Below are positions 1-8,449 of a stretch of 64,000 nucleotides of DNA, one piece after another. Numbering within the stretch: position 1 is the first letter of the stretch; the number at the start of each line of letters is the position of its first letter. Position numbers and translations under genes: made by a program. Below the pieces are notes generated by a model. That model had not been told where the DNA came from, did no database searches, and saw only the letters and a program-made list of their open reading frames with translations. The DNA is from Leifsonia xyli (lineage in GTDB: Bacteria; Actinomycetota; Actinomycetes; Actinomycetales; Microbacteriaceae), in NCBI GenBank assembly GCA_003243275.1, contig QFQR01000004.1:62001-126000 (forward strand), given 5' to 3'.

Positions 1-231
1 CCGCTCTACGGCGACGTCTGCCGGTACTACCCGAGCTGCTCGGCCTACGCCATGGGCTCGATCCAGCAGCACGGTGTCGTCAAGGGCGTCGCATTCGGAA
101 CCTGGCGCATCCTCCGCTGTCACCCCTGGGCGCGCGGCGGAATCGACGACGTCCGCCCGTCACAGCGCCACCACGACCACTATCACCTCACCCGCTTCGG
201 CTTCGTCGCCGCGGGACACGGAAAGGGCTGA
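1..231 (+). CDS. yidD: Membrane protein insertion efficiency factor YidD (3' part)
   Basis: The reading frame is open from base 1 and stops at 229-231, so the start lies outside the window. The visible part contains the family signature CRYYPSCSAYA followed by the helix GVVKGVAFGTWRILRCHPW, both typical of YidD, a small membrane-associated protein that helps YidC-dependent insertion. The C-terminal tail after DDVRP is His-rich and probably not conserved. It lies 10 bases before yidC in the usual rpmH-rnpA-yidD-yidC order, which implies that dnaA and oriC are just left of the window. The family assignment is firm; only the 5' boundary is unknown. Confidence 0.93.
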   Translation, partial: PLYGDVCRYYPSCSAYAMGSIQQHGVVKGVAFGTWRILRCHPWARGGIDDVRPSQRHHDHYHLTRFGFVAAGHGKG

Positions 232-241
232 TCGAGCCGCA

Positions 242-1219
242 ATGGACTTTTTCGGAACAATCCTCTGGCCCATCAAGTGGGTCATCGAGGCGATCCTGGT
301 GGGCTTCCACTGGCTCTTCTCGGAGGTGCTCGGACTCGCACCCGAGGCGGGCATCACCTGGGTGCTGTCGATCGTCGGCCTCGTGCTCATCGTGCGCGCC
401 GCGCTCATCCCGATCTTCGTGCGCCAGATCAAGAGCCAGCGCAAGATGCTCGAGGTGGCCCCCGAGCTCAAGAAGATCCAGGACAAATACCGCGGGAAGA
501 AGGACCAGTTCTCGCGCGAGGCGATGCAGCGCGAGACGATGGCGCTCTACCAGCGTGCGGGTACCAACCCGCTCTCGTCGTGCCTGCCCCTGCTCATCCA
601 GATGCCGATCTTCTTCAGCCTCTTCTCGGTGCTCAACGAGGCCCGTCAGGACAAGGCCGGCGTCGGCCTCCTCACCCAGCAGCTGGCTGATCAGTACACG
701 AACGCGACGCTGTTCGGGGTCGCGCCGCTCAAATACAGCCTGGTCGACGCCTTCAACTACGGGAACGTCGCGGTGGCCGCGATCGCGATCGCGATGATCC
801 TCATCATGACGGCGTCGCAGTTCTACACGCAGCTGCAGATCATGTCGAAGAACCAGACGCCGGAGATGAAGGAAAGCCCGATGTACCGGCAGCAGCGCAT
901 CCTGCTGTACATCCTTCCGGTCGTCTTCCTCTTCTCGGGTCTCGCGTTCCCGATCGGCGTGATGTTCTACTGGCTCACCTCCAACGTCTGGACGCTCGTG
1001 CAGCAGTGGCTCGTGATCCGGAACATGCCCACGCCCGGCTCGGAGGCGGCACTCGCCCGTGAGGCGCGCTTGGCCAAGCGGAACCGCGGCAAGATGGCGG
1101 ACGACGCGGCGGCGATCGCCGAGGTCGTCGCCGAGGAGGCGGCGAAGCCCGTCACGACACAGCGGCAGCAGCCCGTGGGCAAGAATCGCGCGAAGAAGCA
1201 GGGAGGACCCAAGAAGTGA
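242..1219 (+). CDS. yidC: Membrane protein insertase YidC
   Basis: This 325-residue protein is the YidC/Oxa1 insertase that places proteins in the cytoplasmic membrane with or after SecYEG. The start chosen is the ATG giving MDFFGTILWPIKWVIEA; the frame stays open further upstream, but that extension is low-complexity and overlaps yidD. Hydrophobic segments near residues 5-25, 38-60, 125-145, 180-200 and 225-255 match the five-helix Gram-positive form. The stretch IFVRQIKSQRKMLEVAPELKKIQDKY carries the conserved Arg of the hydrophilic groove and the cytoplasmic hairpin. The C-terminal tail (about 270-325) is basic, ending GKNRAKKQGGPKK, consistent with ribosome contact. It overlaps khpB by 4 bases (GTGA), so the two are translationally coupled. 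Confidence 0.97.
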   Translation: MDFFGTILWPIKWVIEAILVGFHWLFSEVLGLAPEAGITWVLSIVGLVLIVRAALIPIFVRQIKSQRKMLEVAPELKKIQDKYRGKKDQFSREAMQRETMALYQRAGTNPLSSCLPLLIQMPIFFSLFSVLNEARQDKAGVGLLTQQLADQYTNATLFGVAPLKYSLVDAFNYGNVAVAAIAIAMILIMTASQFYTQLQIMSKNQTPEMKESPMYRQQRILLYILPVVFLFSGLAFPIGVMFYWLTSNVWTLVQQWLVIRNMPTPGSEAALAREARLAKRNRGKMADDAAAIAEVVAEEAAKPVTTQRQQPVGKNRAKKQGGPKK

Positions 1220-1716
1220 CCGAGGAGAAGGTGGTCGAGGCCGAGACGGCTGCGACCGATCAGGAGCTCGTGGACGAGGGCGACGTCGCCGCGGACTACA
1301 TCGAGGAGCTGCTCGACATCGCGGACATCGATGGTGACATCGACATCGATGCCCGTGCGGGTCGCGCCTATCTGTCGGTGACCTCGACGAGCGGTTCGAA
1401 CCTCGACGTGCTGTCGAAGCCCGACACCGTCACGGCGCTTCAGGAGCTCACCCGGCTGGCCGTCCAGGCGAAGACGGGCCGCTTCTCGCGGCTCATCCTC
1501 GACATCGGTGGCTCACGGAATGCCCGGGCCGACGAACTGGCCGCGATCGTCGACCACGCGATCTCGCGGATCGAGGGTGGCGCGGCATCCGCAGCTCTTC
1601 CCCCCATGACCAGCTACGAGCGCAAGCTCGTGCACGATGTGGTGAGCGAGCGCGGCTACCACTCGGAGTCCGAGGGAGAAGGCCGCGACCGGCACACGGT
1701 CATCACGGCGAAGTAG
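1216..1716 (+). CDS. khpB: RNA-binding protein KhpB (Jag), KH plus R3H domains
   Basis: This 166-residue protein starts at a GTG inside the yidC stop (GTGA overlap). The N-terminal third is acidic. A KH-like region follows at about residues 40-100, and a C-terminal R3H domain at about 105-160 has the pattern ARADELAAIVDHAISRIEGG...LPPMTSYERKLVHDVV and a final RHTVITAK. KhpB binds RNA with KhpA and influences cell elongation and division in Gram-positive bacteria. Its place after yidC is conserved. The acidic start replaces the longer Jag-N domain seen in firmicutes, which is usual in actinobacteria. Confidence 0.93.
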   Translation: MTEEKVVEAETAATDQELVDEGDVAADYIEELLDIADIDGDIDIDARAGRAYLSVTSTSGSNLDVLSKPDTVTALQELTRLAVQAKTGRFSRLILDIGGSRNARADELAAIVDHAISRIEGGAASAALPPMTSYERKLVHDVVSERGYHSESEGEGRDRHTVITAK

Positions 1717-1722
1717 TCGGAT

Positions 1723-1738
1723 TGTTTCACGTGAAACA
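1723..1738. promoter_or_regulatory. parS: parS centromere site 1
   Basis: The perfect 16-bp palindrome TGTTTCACGTGAAACA matches the universal ParB-binding parS consensus. It lies between khpB and rsmG, 1.7 kb from parA. ParB encoded at 4360-5310 should load here and slide to form the partition complex for origin segregation. Confidence 0.96.
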
Positions 1739-1750
1739 TCGGCGGATGCG

Positions 1751-2380
1751 GTGACGGGGCTCGAGGACGAGCCGGCGGTCGCCGCATCGCTGTTCGGCGA
1801 TCGAATCGAGCTCGCCCGGCGATTCACGGCAGACCTCGGCCGCGAGGGGGAGTTGCGCGGGCTCATCGGGCCGCTGGAGCTGCCGCGGCTGTGGTCGCGG
1901 CACGTGCTCAACTCGGCGTTGGTCGCGCCGTTGCTCCGCCCGGGGCGTATCGGCGACGTCGGCAGCGGTGCCGGGTTACCGGGGCTGGTGCTGGCGATCG
2001 CCCGACCCGAGGTGGACTTCGTGCTGATCGAGCCGATGGAACGCCGCGTCGAATGGCTCATCGAGGAGGCGGATGCGCTGGGCCTCGACAACGTCGAGGT
2101 CGTGCGCGCGCGGGCGGAGGAGGCGCGCCTGGAGGCTCCCCTCGATCAGTTGACCGCCCGCGCGGTGTCGGCTTTGTCGAAGCTCATCCCGCTGACGGTG
2201 CCGCTCGTGCGGCCTGGCGGGGAGCTTGTCTTCATGAAGGGTGCGCGCGTCGACGAGGAGCTCACCGCCGCGCAGAAGGTGATCCGCAAGGCGGGCCTGC
2301 GCGAGGTGCGCATCGAGGTGCTGGGGGAGGGCGTCGTCCCTGAGCCCACGCGCGTCTTCCGGGCCACCCTCCCGCACTGA
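1751..2380 (+). CDS. rsmG: 16S rRNA (guanine527-N7)-methyltransferase RsmG (GidB)
   Basis: This 209-residue SAM-dependent enzyme methylates N7 of G527 in 16S rRNA; loss is linked to low-level streptomycin resistance in other bacteria. The SAM-binding motif GDVGSGAGLPGLVLAI is near residues 74-90. LWSRHVLNSA precedes it, and LTARAVSALSKLIPL with GGELVFMKG follow as in GidB proteins. The GTG start at 1751 is 12 bases after parS. It sits in the conserved yidC-khpB-rsmG-parA order. Confidence 0.95.
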   Translation: MTGLEDEPAVAASLFGDRIELARRFTADLGREGELRGLIGPLELPRLWSRHVLNSALVAPLLRPGRIGDVGSGAGLPGLVLAIARPEVDFVLIEPMERRVEWLIEEADALGLDNVEVVRARAEEARLEAPLDQLTARAVSALSKLIPLTVPLVRPGGELVFMKGARVDEELTAAQKVIRKAGLREVRIEVLGEGVVPEPTRVFRATLPH

Positions 2381-2393
2381 TCCCCGCCGGGCA

Positions 2394-2860
2394 GGTCTCG
2401 ATACACCGGCCTCCGGCCGGCACTCGACCAGCGGACATGCACACCTGGCCGCAGGCCCACCACTCCACTCCCGCTCGGTGAGCAGCGCCGTAGCCGCGCC
2501 AGTTCCGTTGCCTCAGTAGCGCCGCACGCGCGCCAGTCCCGCTGCCTGAGTAGCGCCGCACGCGCACCACCCCCGCTGGTTGAGTAGCGCCGGAGGCGCG
2601 TATCGAAACCACCCCCGTCCCCCGTCACGCCACCTCGTCCGCAGATCTCGATACACCGGCCTCCGGCCGTCACTCGACCAGCGGAGACGCACAACAGTCC
2701 GCAGGCCCACCACTCCGTTCCCACTCGGTGAGCAGCCCAGCAGCCTCACCAGTCCCGCTGCCTGAGCAGCGCCGCACGCGCACCACCCCCGCTGCCTGAG
2801 TAGCGCCGCAGCCGCACCAGTCCCGCTGGTTGAGTAGCGCCGCAGGCGCGTATCGAAACC
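2394..2860. repeat. Intergenic array of palindromic repeats
   Basis: The 605-bp gap between rsmG and the GIY-YIG gene holds no convincing gene. It contains complete repeat copies at 2394-2434, 2574-2610, 2644-2684 and 2823-2860. Each has a GGTYTCGATAC arm, a short GC-rich stem-loop and an ACTCRACCAGCGG arm, in one orientation or the other. Between them are degenerate units of about 33 bp (CTGCCTGAGTAGCGCCGC...) at roughly 2478-2573 and 2725-2822. The same element recurs singly elsewhere in the window. The pattern suggests local tandem growth of a dispersed repeat. Confidence 0.8.
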
Positions 2861-2985
2861 ACCCCTCCGCACCCCCGATCACCGCCCACGCGCTCTCCTC
2901 CTTCCCCGCACGAACCGGACACGGGCTATCCCCGATTCCCGTCCCCCGGGTCCCGTGGGCACTCGCGAGGGGCGACGATCTCCCC

Positions 2986-3273
2986 ATGATCGCGATGTAC
3001 ATCCTGAGATGTTCCGACGACAGCTACTACGTCGGTTCGACGCGTGACCTCGACGCCCGGATGACGCAGTACGGCACCGGGGTCGGGAGCCGATATGTGC
3101 GCTCGCGCATGCCGGTCGAGCTGGTGTTCTTCCAGGAGTTCGGCAACGTGGGGGAGGCCTACGCGGCGGAGAAGAAGGTGCAGGGGTGGTCGCGGGCGAA
3201 GCGCGAAGCTCTCATCCGCGGTGAGCAGTGGCTGCTTCCCGGACTCAGTCGCAAGAGCTTCGACCACGGATGA
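2986..3273 (+). CDS. Small GIY-YIG nuclease-domain protein (YhbQ-like)
   Basis: This 95-residue protein is essentially one GIY-YIG domain. MYILRCSDDSYYVGSTRDLDARM gives the GIY-like strand, the YVG element and the conserved Arg, and the region around residue 60 (AYAAEKKVQGWSRAKR) supplies the catalytic Glu helix. Such stand-alone proteins (YhbQ/UPF0213 type) are common and may cut or repair branched DNA, but their role is poorly known. The start ATG at 2986 is preferred because the upstream frame runs through repeat sequence. It is flanked by palindromic repeats on both sides. Confidence 0.85.
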   Translation: MIAMYILRCSDDSYYVGSTRDLDARMTQYGTGVGSRYVRSRMPVELVFFQEFGNVGEAYAAEKKVQGWSRAKREALIRGEQWLLPGLSRKSFDHG

Positions 3274-3317
3274 GAGCGCGCCGCCGTGATGCCCGGCACC
3301 GGGGGAGTGGAGCGTGC

Positions 3318-3358
3318 CCGCTGGTCGAGTGCCGCGCGCAGCGCGGTGTATCGAGACC
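3318..3358. repeat. Single copy of the dispersed palindromic repeat
   Basis: CCGCTGGTCGAGTGCCGC, then a GCGC-rich stem, then GGTGTATCGAGACC. This is the same family as the array at 2394-2860, here between the GIY-YIG gene and parA. Confidence 0.75.
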
Positions 3359-3425
3359 CCGCACTCAGCGAGTCGCCGCGCGGCGGCCTGGATTACAGTG
3401 GAGAGTCGCGGCCCGACCGCCGCGA

Positions 3426-3441
3426 TGTTTCACGTGAAACA
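3426..3441. promoter_or_regulatory. parS: parS centromere site 2
   Basis: A second perfect TGTTTCACGTGAAACA palindrome, 13 bases before the parA start. ParB binding here could also repress the parAB operon, as known in several bacteria; this autoregulation is inference. Confidence 0.96.
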
Positions 3442-3454
3442 CCGAAAGGGAGTC

Positions 3455-4360
3455 GTGACCACCCCCAGTCCCCTCGACGCCTCGACGCCGCTCGCGCGGG
3501 AAGTCGCCGACATCACCCGTCGACGCCTTGCGCTTGCCGCCGAGACCTTCCCTCTTCCCGACAGAGCGCGCGTCTTCACGGTCGCGAACCAGAAGGGCGG
3601 CGTCGGGAAGACCACGACGACCGTGAACCTCGCCGCAGCCCTCGCCCAGGCCGGCGCTCGCGTGCTTGTGATCGACCTCGACCCCCAGGGCAATGCATCC
3701 ACAGCGCTCGGCGTCGAGCACCGCTCTGAGACGGCGAGCGTCTACGACGTGATCATCAACGACGTTCCGATGCGCGAGGTCGTGCAGTCCAGCCCGGAGT
3801 TCGAGGGCCTCGACTGCATCCCGGCCACGATCCACCTGGCGGGCGCCGAGATCGAACTCGTCTCCCTGGTCGCACGCGAGCAGCGCCTGCGCTCCGCACT
3901 CGATGCCTACATCGCGGAGAGCGAGGCACCGCCCCACTACGTCTTCATCGACTGCCCGCCCTCGCTCGGTCTGCTGACGATCAACGCCTTCGTCGCGGCG
4001 AAGGAGGTGCTCATCCCGATCCAGTGCGAGTACTACGCGCTCGAGGGCCTGTCTCAGCTCCTCAACAACATCAAGCTCATCGAGCGCCACCTCAATCCCG
4101 AGCTCGCGGTCTCGACGATCCTGCTCACGATGTACGACTCCCGCACCAATCTCGCTCACCAGGTCGTCGAGGAGGTGCGTGAGCACTTCCCCGCCGAGGC
4201 GCTCAACACGGTGATCCCGCGCTCGGTGCGGATCTCCGAGGCACCGAGCTACGGTCAGAGCGTCATCAGCTACGACCTCAATTCGCCGGGATCCTTGTCG
4301 TATCGCGAGGCCGCAGCAGAGATCGCCCGACGGGGCGCCAAGAAGCAGGAGGACAACTGA
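3455..4360 (+). CDS. parA: Chromosome partitioning ATPase ParA (Soj)
   Basis: This 301-residue Walker-type ATPase drives origin segregation with ParB and parS. The deviant Walker A KGGVGKTTTT lies at residues 47-56, the A' motif VLVIDLDPQGNAS follows, and YVFIDCPPSLG carries Walker B. The GTG at 3455 is preferred because AAAGG precedes it and because the alternative ATG at 3425 would force translation through parS. The stop overlaps the parB ATG by one base (TGATG), which is tight coupling. The N-terminal extension of about 40 residues is usual in actinobacterial ParA. Confidence 0.96.
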   Translation: MTTPSPLDASTPLAREVADITRRRLALAAETFPLPDRARVFTVANQKGGVGKTTTTVNLAAALAQAGARVLVIDLDPQGNASTALGVEHRSETASVYDVIINDVPMREVVQSSPEFEGLDCIPATIHLAGAEIELVSLVAREQRLRSALDAYIAESEAPPHYVFIDCPPSLGLLTINAFVAAKEVLIPIQCEYYALEGLSQLLNNIKLIERHLNPELAVSTILLTMYDSRTNLAHQVVEEVREHFPAEALNTVIPRSVRISEAPSYGQSVISYDLNSPGSLSYREAAAEIARRGAKKQEDN

Positions 4361-5310
4361 TGGCGGCTCCCAAGCGCACCGGCCTCGGCCGGGGGATCGG
4401 CGCGCTCATCCCGACCTCCGACCATGCCGAACGCCCGGTCGACGTGTTCTTCCCCGCGCAGGACGAGTCGGCCGAGCTGGTGACCGTTCCGGGCGCGCGT
4501 CTGGCGAGTCTCTCGCCCCACGACATCGTGCCGAACCCGCAGCAGCCCCGAAGCGAGTTCCGTCAGGAGGAGCTCGACGAGCTGATCGTCTCGGTTCGGG
4601 AGTTCGGGGTGCTTCAGCCGATCGTCGTGCGGCCGCGCGCGGGTGCCGCGGCGGGGGAGCCGCAGTACGAGCTCATCATGGGGGAGCGGCGCCTCCGCGC
4701 GTCGAAGGCCGCGGGCCTGGAGACCATCCCGGCCGTCGTGCGCAACACCGACGACGACGCGATGCTGCGGGATGCCCTGCTTGAGAACCTGCACCGCGCG
4801 GAGCTGAACCCCCTGGAGGAGGCGTCCGCCTACAAGCAGCTCCTCGAAGACTTCGGCATCACGCAGGAGCAGCTCGCCGAGCGGATCGGGCGGTCACGCC
4901 CGAAGATCACCAACACACTGCGGCTCCTCAGGCTGCCGGAGCCCATCCAGCGCAAGGTCGCCGCGGGAGTGCTCTCGGAGGGGCACGCGCGCGCGATCCT
5001 CTCACTCGGCGACGAGGCCGGCATGACGCGGCTGGCCGACAAGATCGTCAACGAGGGACTCTCGGTGCGCGCTGCGGAGGCCGCGGCCGGTGCCGCATCC
5101 GGCAAGCCGCAGAAGCCCGTGAAGCCGGCTGCCGGGAAGCGCCAGGATCACCTCGCGGAGATCGCCGAACGGCTCGGGGACCGGCTCGACACCCGCGTCA
5201 AGATCAGCCTCGGTGCGAGCAAAGGCACGATCGTGATCGACTTCGCGACGGTGGGCGATCTGAACCGGATTCTCACGGAGCTCGGGCAGGATCCTTTCGC
5301 GGCTCGGTAG
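4360..5310 (+). CDS. parB: Chromosome partitioning protein ParB (Spo0J)
   Basis: This 316-residue protein is the CTP-dependent DNA clamp that binds parS and spreads. The N-terminal GLGRGIGALIP peptide stimulates ParA ATPase. The CTP-binding/ParB box runs through GERRLRASKAAGL (about 108-120) and ENLHRAELNPLEEASAYKQLL. The HTH around ITQEQLAERIGRSRPKITNTLRLL (about 167-190) contacts parS. The C-terminal dimerisation part ends GDLNRILTELG. It is cotranscribed with parA, and no further gene follows on this strand until cca. Confidence 0.96.
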   Translation: MAAPKRTGLGRGIGALIPTSDHAERPVDVFFPAQDESAELVTVPGARLASLSPHDIVPNPQQPRSEFRQEELDELIVSVREFGVLQPIVVRPRAGAAAGEPQYELIMGERRLRASKAAGLETIPAVVRNTDDDAMLRDALLENLHRAELNPLEEASAYKQLLEDFGITQEQLAERIGRSRPKITNTLRLLRLPEPIQRKVAAGVLSEGHARAILSLGDEAGMTRLADKIVNEGLSVRAAEAAAGAASGKPQKPVKPAAGKRQDHLAEIAERLGDRLDTRVKISLGASKGTIVIDFATVGDLNRILTELGQDPFAAR

Positions 5311-5347
5311 TGGGCGCTGCGAGAGTGGGTCGGCCTGTCGCGCGTGT

Positions 5348-5565
5348 CCGCCGGTCGAGTGCCGGCCGGAGGCCGGTGTATCGAGACCTGTAGGCGAGGT
5401 GGCATGACGGGGGTGGGGGGTTGGTTTCGATACGCGCCTGCGGCGCTACTCAACCAGCGGGAACAGAGCGCGTGCGGCTTCACGCGACCGGCGGGAACGG
5501 TGTGCGTGCGGCGCCACGCGACCGGCGGGAACAGAGCGCCTGCGGCTCCACGTCGGGGGCGGGAC
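5348..5565. repeat. Palindromic repeats and degenerate tandem units downstream of parB
   Basis: The 358-bp gap between convergent parB and ddl contains no gene I can support. It holds one copy of the GTCTCGATACACC...ACTCGACCAGCGG-type element at 5348-5388 and one of the GGTTTCGATACGC...ACTCAACCAGCGG type at 5422-5460. About three degenerate tandem units follow (GCGACCGGCGGGAAC recurring at about 5485, 5518 and nearby). A role in transcription termination between convergent genes is possible but unproven. Confidence 0.7.
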
Positions 5566-5668
5566 GGGAACGCGGGCGGCTCCGCCTCGCCGCGGTGGGG
5601 GACCAAGCGCCTCCCGCCGACGCCATGAAGTGCACACGAACTGAGTAAAAGACCTGGTCAGGATGGAT

Positions 5669-6622
5669 TTACGTCGTCCGCCGGGCGTCCTCGGCGAGAG
5701 CCGAATACACCCAGCCGAGGTCGTGCCCGGCCGCCTCGAGCGCCTGCGGCAGCAGCGAGGTCTCGGTGAGACCGGGCAGCACGTTCGCCTCGAGGAACCA
5801 GGGAGACCCGGTGCCGTCGACCATGAGGTCGACGCGCGAGAGGTGGCGCATGCCGAGCGCTCGATGGGCGGCGAGGGCGCTTTCGGCGGCCCGCGCCGCG
5901 ACATCCTCCGGCAACCGGGCCGGCACGTAGAAGCGGGTCTCGCCGGCGTTGTAGCGGGCCTCGAAGCTGTACACGCCCGAGACGGGTTCGATCTCGACGG
6001 CGGGGAGCGCCACCGGTCCGTCGCCCGTGTCGATGACACCGATCGCGATCTCGGTTCCGCGGATGCACTGCTCCACGAGCGCGACGTCGCCGTAGGTGTA
6101 CGCGTCGACCATCGCCCGGGGCAGGTCGGCGCGGTTCTCGACGATCGTCACCCCCTGCGCGGAGCCGCCTCGCGCGGGCTTCACGACGAGCGGCACCGGA
6201 AGCTCGTCGGCGATCGCCTCGAACACGGCATCCGCGCCGAGCTCACGGAACGCGTCGCGGGGCAGGGTGATGGAGCGCGGCGTGGCCACCCCGGCGCGCT
6301 CCACGACGGCCTTGGCGGTCGGTTTGTCCCAGGCCAGCCGTGCGGCACCCGAGCGCGAGCCGACGAAGGGGATGCCGAGGAACTCGAGCAGACCACGCAG
6401 CGCGCCGTCCTCCCCACTGGCGCCGTGCAGCGCCGGCCAGACGACATCCGGCCGGTGCTCACGCAGGTAGGCGAGCAGCGATCCGTCGGGGTCGCGCAGC
6501 TCGACGCGGGCCCCGTGGCCCGTGAGGGCGTCGGCGACGCGGCGCCCGGAACGCAGCGAGACGTCGCGCTCGTGGGAGATGCCGCCGGCGAGCACGACGA
6601 TGTGGATGGGGGCGTCGGTCAC
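5669..6622 (-). CDS. ddl: D-alanine--D-alanine ligase
   Basis: This 317-residue ATP-grasp ligase joins two D-alanines for peptidoglycan. HIVVLAGGISHERDVSLRSG at the N-terminus is the Ddl signature, HGASGEDGALRGLLEFLGIPFVGS the second. The ATP-grasp core contains LPVPLVVKPARGGSAQGV, and the metal/active-site end reads SRVDLMVDGTGSPWFLEANVLPGLTETSLLPQALEAAG. It lies 14 bases after the aminotransferase gene on the same strand, so the two are probably cotranscribed. The likely second copy, typical of actinobacterial murF-linked loci, is not in this window. Confidence 0.93.
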   Translation of the reverse strand: MTDAPIHIVVLAGGISHERDVSLRSGRRVADALTGHGARVELRDPDGSLLAYLREHRPDVVWPALHGASGEDGALRGLLEFLGIPFVGSRSGAARLAWDKPTAKAVVERAGVATPRSITLPRDAFRELGADAVFEAIADELPVPLVVKPARGGSAQGVTIVENRADLPRAMVDAYTYGDVALVEQCIRGTEIAIGVIDTGDGPVALPAVEIEPVSGVYSFEARYNAGETRFYVPARLPEDVAARAAESALAAHRALGMRHLSRVDLMVDGTGSPWFLEANVLPGLTETSLLPQALEAAGHDLGWVYSALAEDARRTT

Positions 6623-6636
6623 GGGGTACCTCCGGG

Positions 6637-7938
6637 TCAGCCGGCGAACGGCGGCAGCACGTCGCGCTCAACCGGCACGATCGGCAGCGGTGCGGTCTGG
6701 TGGAACTCGCCGAGCAGGGTGAGCTCGCCGTTGATGACGGTCGCGAGACGGCGGATGCCTTCGCGGATGAAATCGGGCTGCGGGTAGCAGAACGAGAGAC
6801 GCATGTTGCGGCGTCCGTTGCCGTCGGCGTAGAACGCGGTGCCGGGCGTGTAGGCGACCAGCTCCTTCACGGCGCGGGGGAGCATCGCCTTCGAGTCGAG
6901 GTGTTCCGGCAGCGTCAGCCACACATAGAAGCCGCCGTTCGGCACCGTCCAGCTCATGCTCGGCAGCTGTTCGCCGAGCGCCGAGAGCATCGCGTCACGC
7001 CGCTCGCGGTAGACGTCGCGGAAGGTGGCGATCTGGCCCCGCCAGTCGGCGGTGTCGAGGTACTCCGAGATCACGATCTGCGAGAACGACGAGGGGGAGA
7101 GCACGGCGGCTTCGTTCGCGAGCACGAGTTTTTCGCGGATGGCGTGGGGCGCGATCGCCCAGCCGACGCGAAGCCCGGGGGCGAGGGTCTTCGAGAAGGT
7201 GCCGAGGTAGACGACGCCTTCGTCATCGAGCGAGCGGATGGCGGGAGGCGGCGCCTGATCGAAGTACAACAACCCGTAGGGGTTGTCTTCGAGCACCAGG
7301 ATGCCCTCGCTCCGCGCGATCTCCAGGATCTCGACGCGACGCTCCCAGGTGAGGGTGACGCCCATCGGGTTCTGGAAGCTCGGGATCAGGTAGAGGAACT
7401 TGATCCGCTTGCCCTCCGCCTTGACGCGCGCGATCGTCTCGCGCAACGCCTGCGGGTTCAGCCCGTCGGCATCCATCGGCGAGTGGATCGTCTCGGCCTG
7501 GAACGAGCGGAACACCGTGATCGCGGTGACGTAGCTCGGCCCCTCGGCGATCACCACATCGCCCGGATCGAGGAACAGCTTCGCGAGCAGCTCGAGCGCA
7601 TGCTGCGATCCGGTGGTGACCACCACGTCGTCGACCGAGCCGTGGATGCCCTCGAGCGCCATCACCTCGAGGATCTGCTCGCGCAGCCGCGGCACCCCCT
7701 GGCCCGAGCCGTACTGCAGGGCGACCGCGCCCTGCTCCGACACGGTGCGCTCGACCGCCGTCTCGATCAGCTGCGTCGGGAGCGCCGAGACGTAGGGCAT
7801 GCCGCCCGCGAGCGAGACCACCTCGGGCCGGCTCGCGACGGCGAAGAGAGCTCGAACCTCGGACGCGGAGAGTCCGGCCGTGCGTGCGGCGTAGTGGCCG
7901 TACCACGGATCGAGGTTGGTGCCCTGGGTGCCTGTCAT
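6637..7938 (-). CDS. PLP-dependent aminotransferase, class I/II (MocR/2-aminoadipate type)
   Basis: This 433-residue fold-type I aminotransferase has FSKTLAPGLRVGW holding the PLP lysine and FLYLIPSFQNPMGVT and VLEDNPYGLLYF holding the PLP ring-binding residues. Similarity in pattern is to the LysN/2-aminoadipate and valine-pyruvate-like group without a GntR domain. The exact substrate cannot be read from sequence. The ATG at 7938 gives MTGTQGTNLDPWYGHYAART, a conserved start for this actinobacterial orthologue. It precedes ddl, an arrangement seen in related genomes, which hints at a cell-wall or D-amino-acid link but does not show it. Confidence 0.85.
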   Translation of the reverse strand: MTGTQGTNLDPWYGHYAARTAGLSASEVRALFAVASRPEVVSLAGGMPYVSALPTQLIETAVERTVSEQGAVALQYGSGQGVPRLREQILEVMALEGIHGSVDDVVVTTGSQHALELLAKLFLDPGDVVIAEGPSYVTAITVFRSFQAETIHSPMDADGLNPQALRETIARVKAEGKRIKFLYLIPSFQNPMGVTLTWERRVEILEIARSEGILVLEDNPYGLLYFDQAPPPAIRSLDDEGVVYLGTFSKTLAPGLRVGWAIAPHAIREKLVLANEAAVLSPSSFSQIVISEYLDTADWRGQIATFRDVYRERRDAMLSALGEQLPSMSWTVPNGGFYVWLTLPEHLDSKAMLPRAVKELVAYTPGTAFYADGNGRRNMRLSFCYPQPDFIREGIRRLATVINGELTLLGEFHQTAPLPIVPVERDVLPPFAG

Positions 7939-7985
7939 GTGCGGTCCGTTCGATCGGTGCCATCCAGGGTAACGGCACAAACAGC

Positions 7986-8018
7986 GCGGCCCCCGCCCAC
8001 AAGGGGAGCGGGGGCCGC
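7986..8018 (-). terminator. Hairpin between trxA and the aminotransferase
   Basis: GCGGCCCCCGC pairs with GCGGGGGCCGC across an 11-base loop. It lies 80 bases past the trxA stop on the minus strand and has no U-tract. It probably ends the murJ-trxB-trxA transcript. Confidence 0.6.
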
Positions 8019-8035
8019 GGGGTCGGCTGTGGCTC

Positions 8036-8074
8036 GGTCTCGATACACCGCCTTCGGCGGCACTCGACCAGCGG
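8036..8074. repeat. Single copy of the dispersed palindromic repeat
   Basis: GGTCTCGATACACCGCC, TTC loop, then GGCGGCACTCGACCAGCGG. It lies between the hairpin at 7986-8018 and the trxA stop, on the 3' side of trxA. Confidence 0.75.
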
Positions 8075-8098
8075 GGAGGGCCGCCGCGCTGAGCGCGG

Positions 8099-8425
8099 TT
8101 ACGCCAGGAACTCGGCCAGGTCGGCCTCGAGGGCCGGCTTCGGCTTCGCGCCGATGACCCGCTTGACGACCTCGCCGTTCTGGAACACGTACATCGCCGG
8201 GATCGAGGTGATCCCGTACTTGAGTGCGGTCTCGGGGTTGGCGTCGACGTCGAGCTTCACGATCGAGAGCTTGTCGGCGTGCTCCTCGGCGATCTGGTCG
8301 AGGATCGGGGAGACGGCGCGGCAGGGACCGCACCACTCGGCCCAGAAGTCGACCATGATCGGCTTCTCGGACTTCAGTACCTCGTCGGCGAAGGTGGCGT
8401 CGGTGACGGCCTTGGCTGCGGACAT
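8099..8425 (-). CDS. trxA: Thioredoxin TrxA
   Basis: This 108-residue thioredoxin has the active-site WCGPC at residues 31-35, the conserved buried Asp in MVDFWAEW, cis-Pro in ITSIPAMYVFQNGE, and the final GAKPKPALEADLAEFL helix. It reduces disulfides in cytoplasmic proteins using electrons from TrxB. The trxB gene ends 24 bases upstream on the same strand, so trxB-trxA form one operon as in most actinobacteria. Confidence 0.97.
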   Translation of the reverse strand: MSAAKAVTDATFADEVLKSEKPIMVDFWAEWCGPCRAVSPILDQIAEEHADKLSIVKLDVDANPETALKYGITSIPAMYVFQNGEVVKRVIGAKPKPALEADLAEFLA

Positions 8426-8449
8426 GGGGTTCCTTTCAGTAGGGAGGGA

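Noticed and set aside
2478..2822. Tandem repeats of about 33 bp as a possible CRISPR array or coding repeat
   Set aside because: Units are degenerate, without unique spacers, and frames through them give low-complexity peptides; they resemble truncated copies of the dispersed palindromic repeat.
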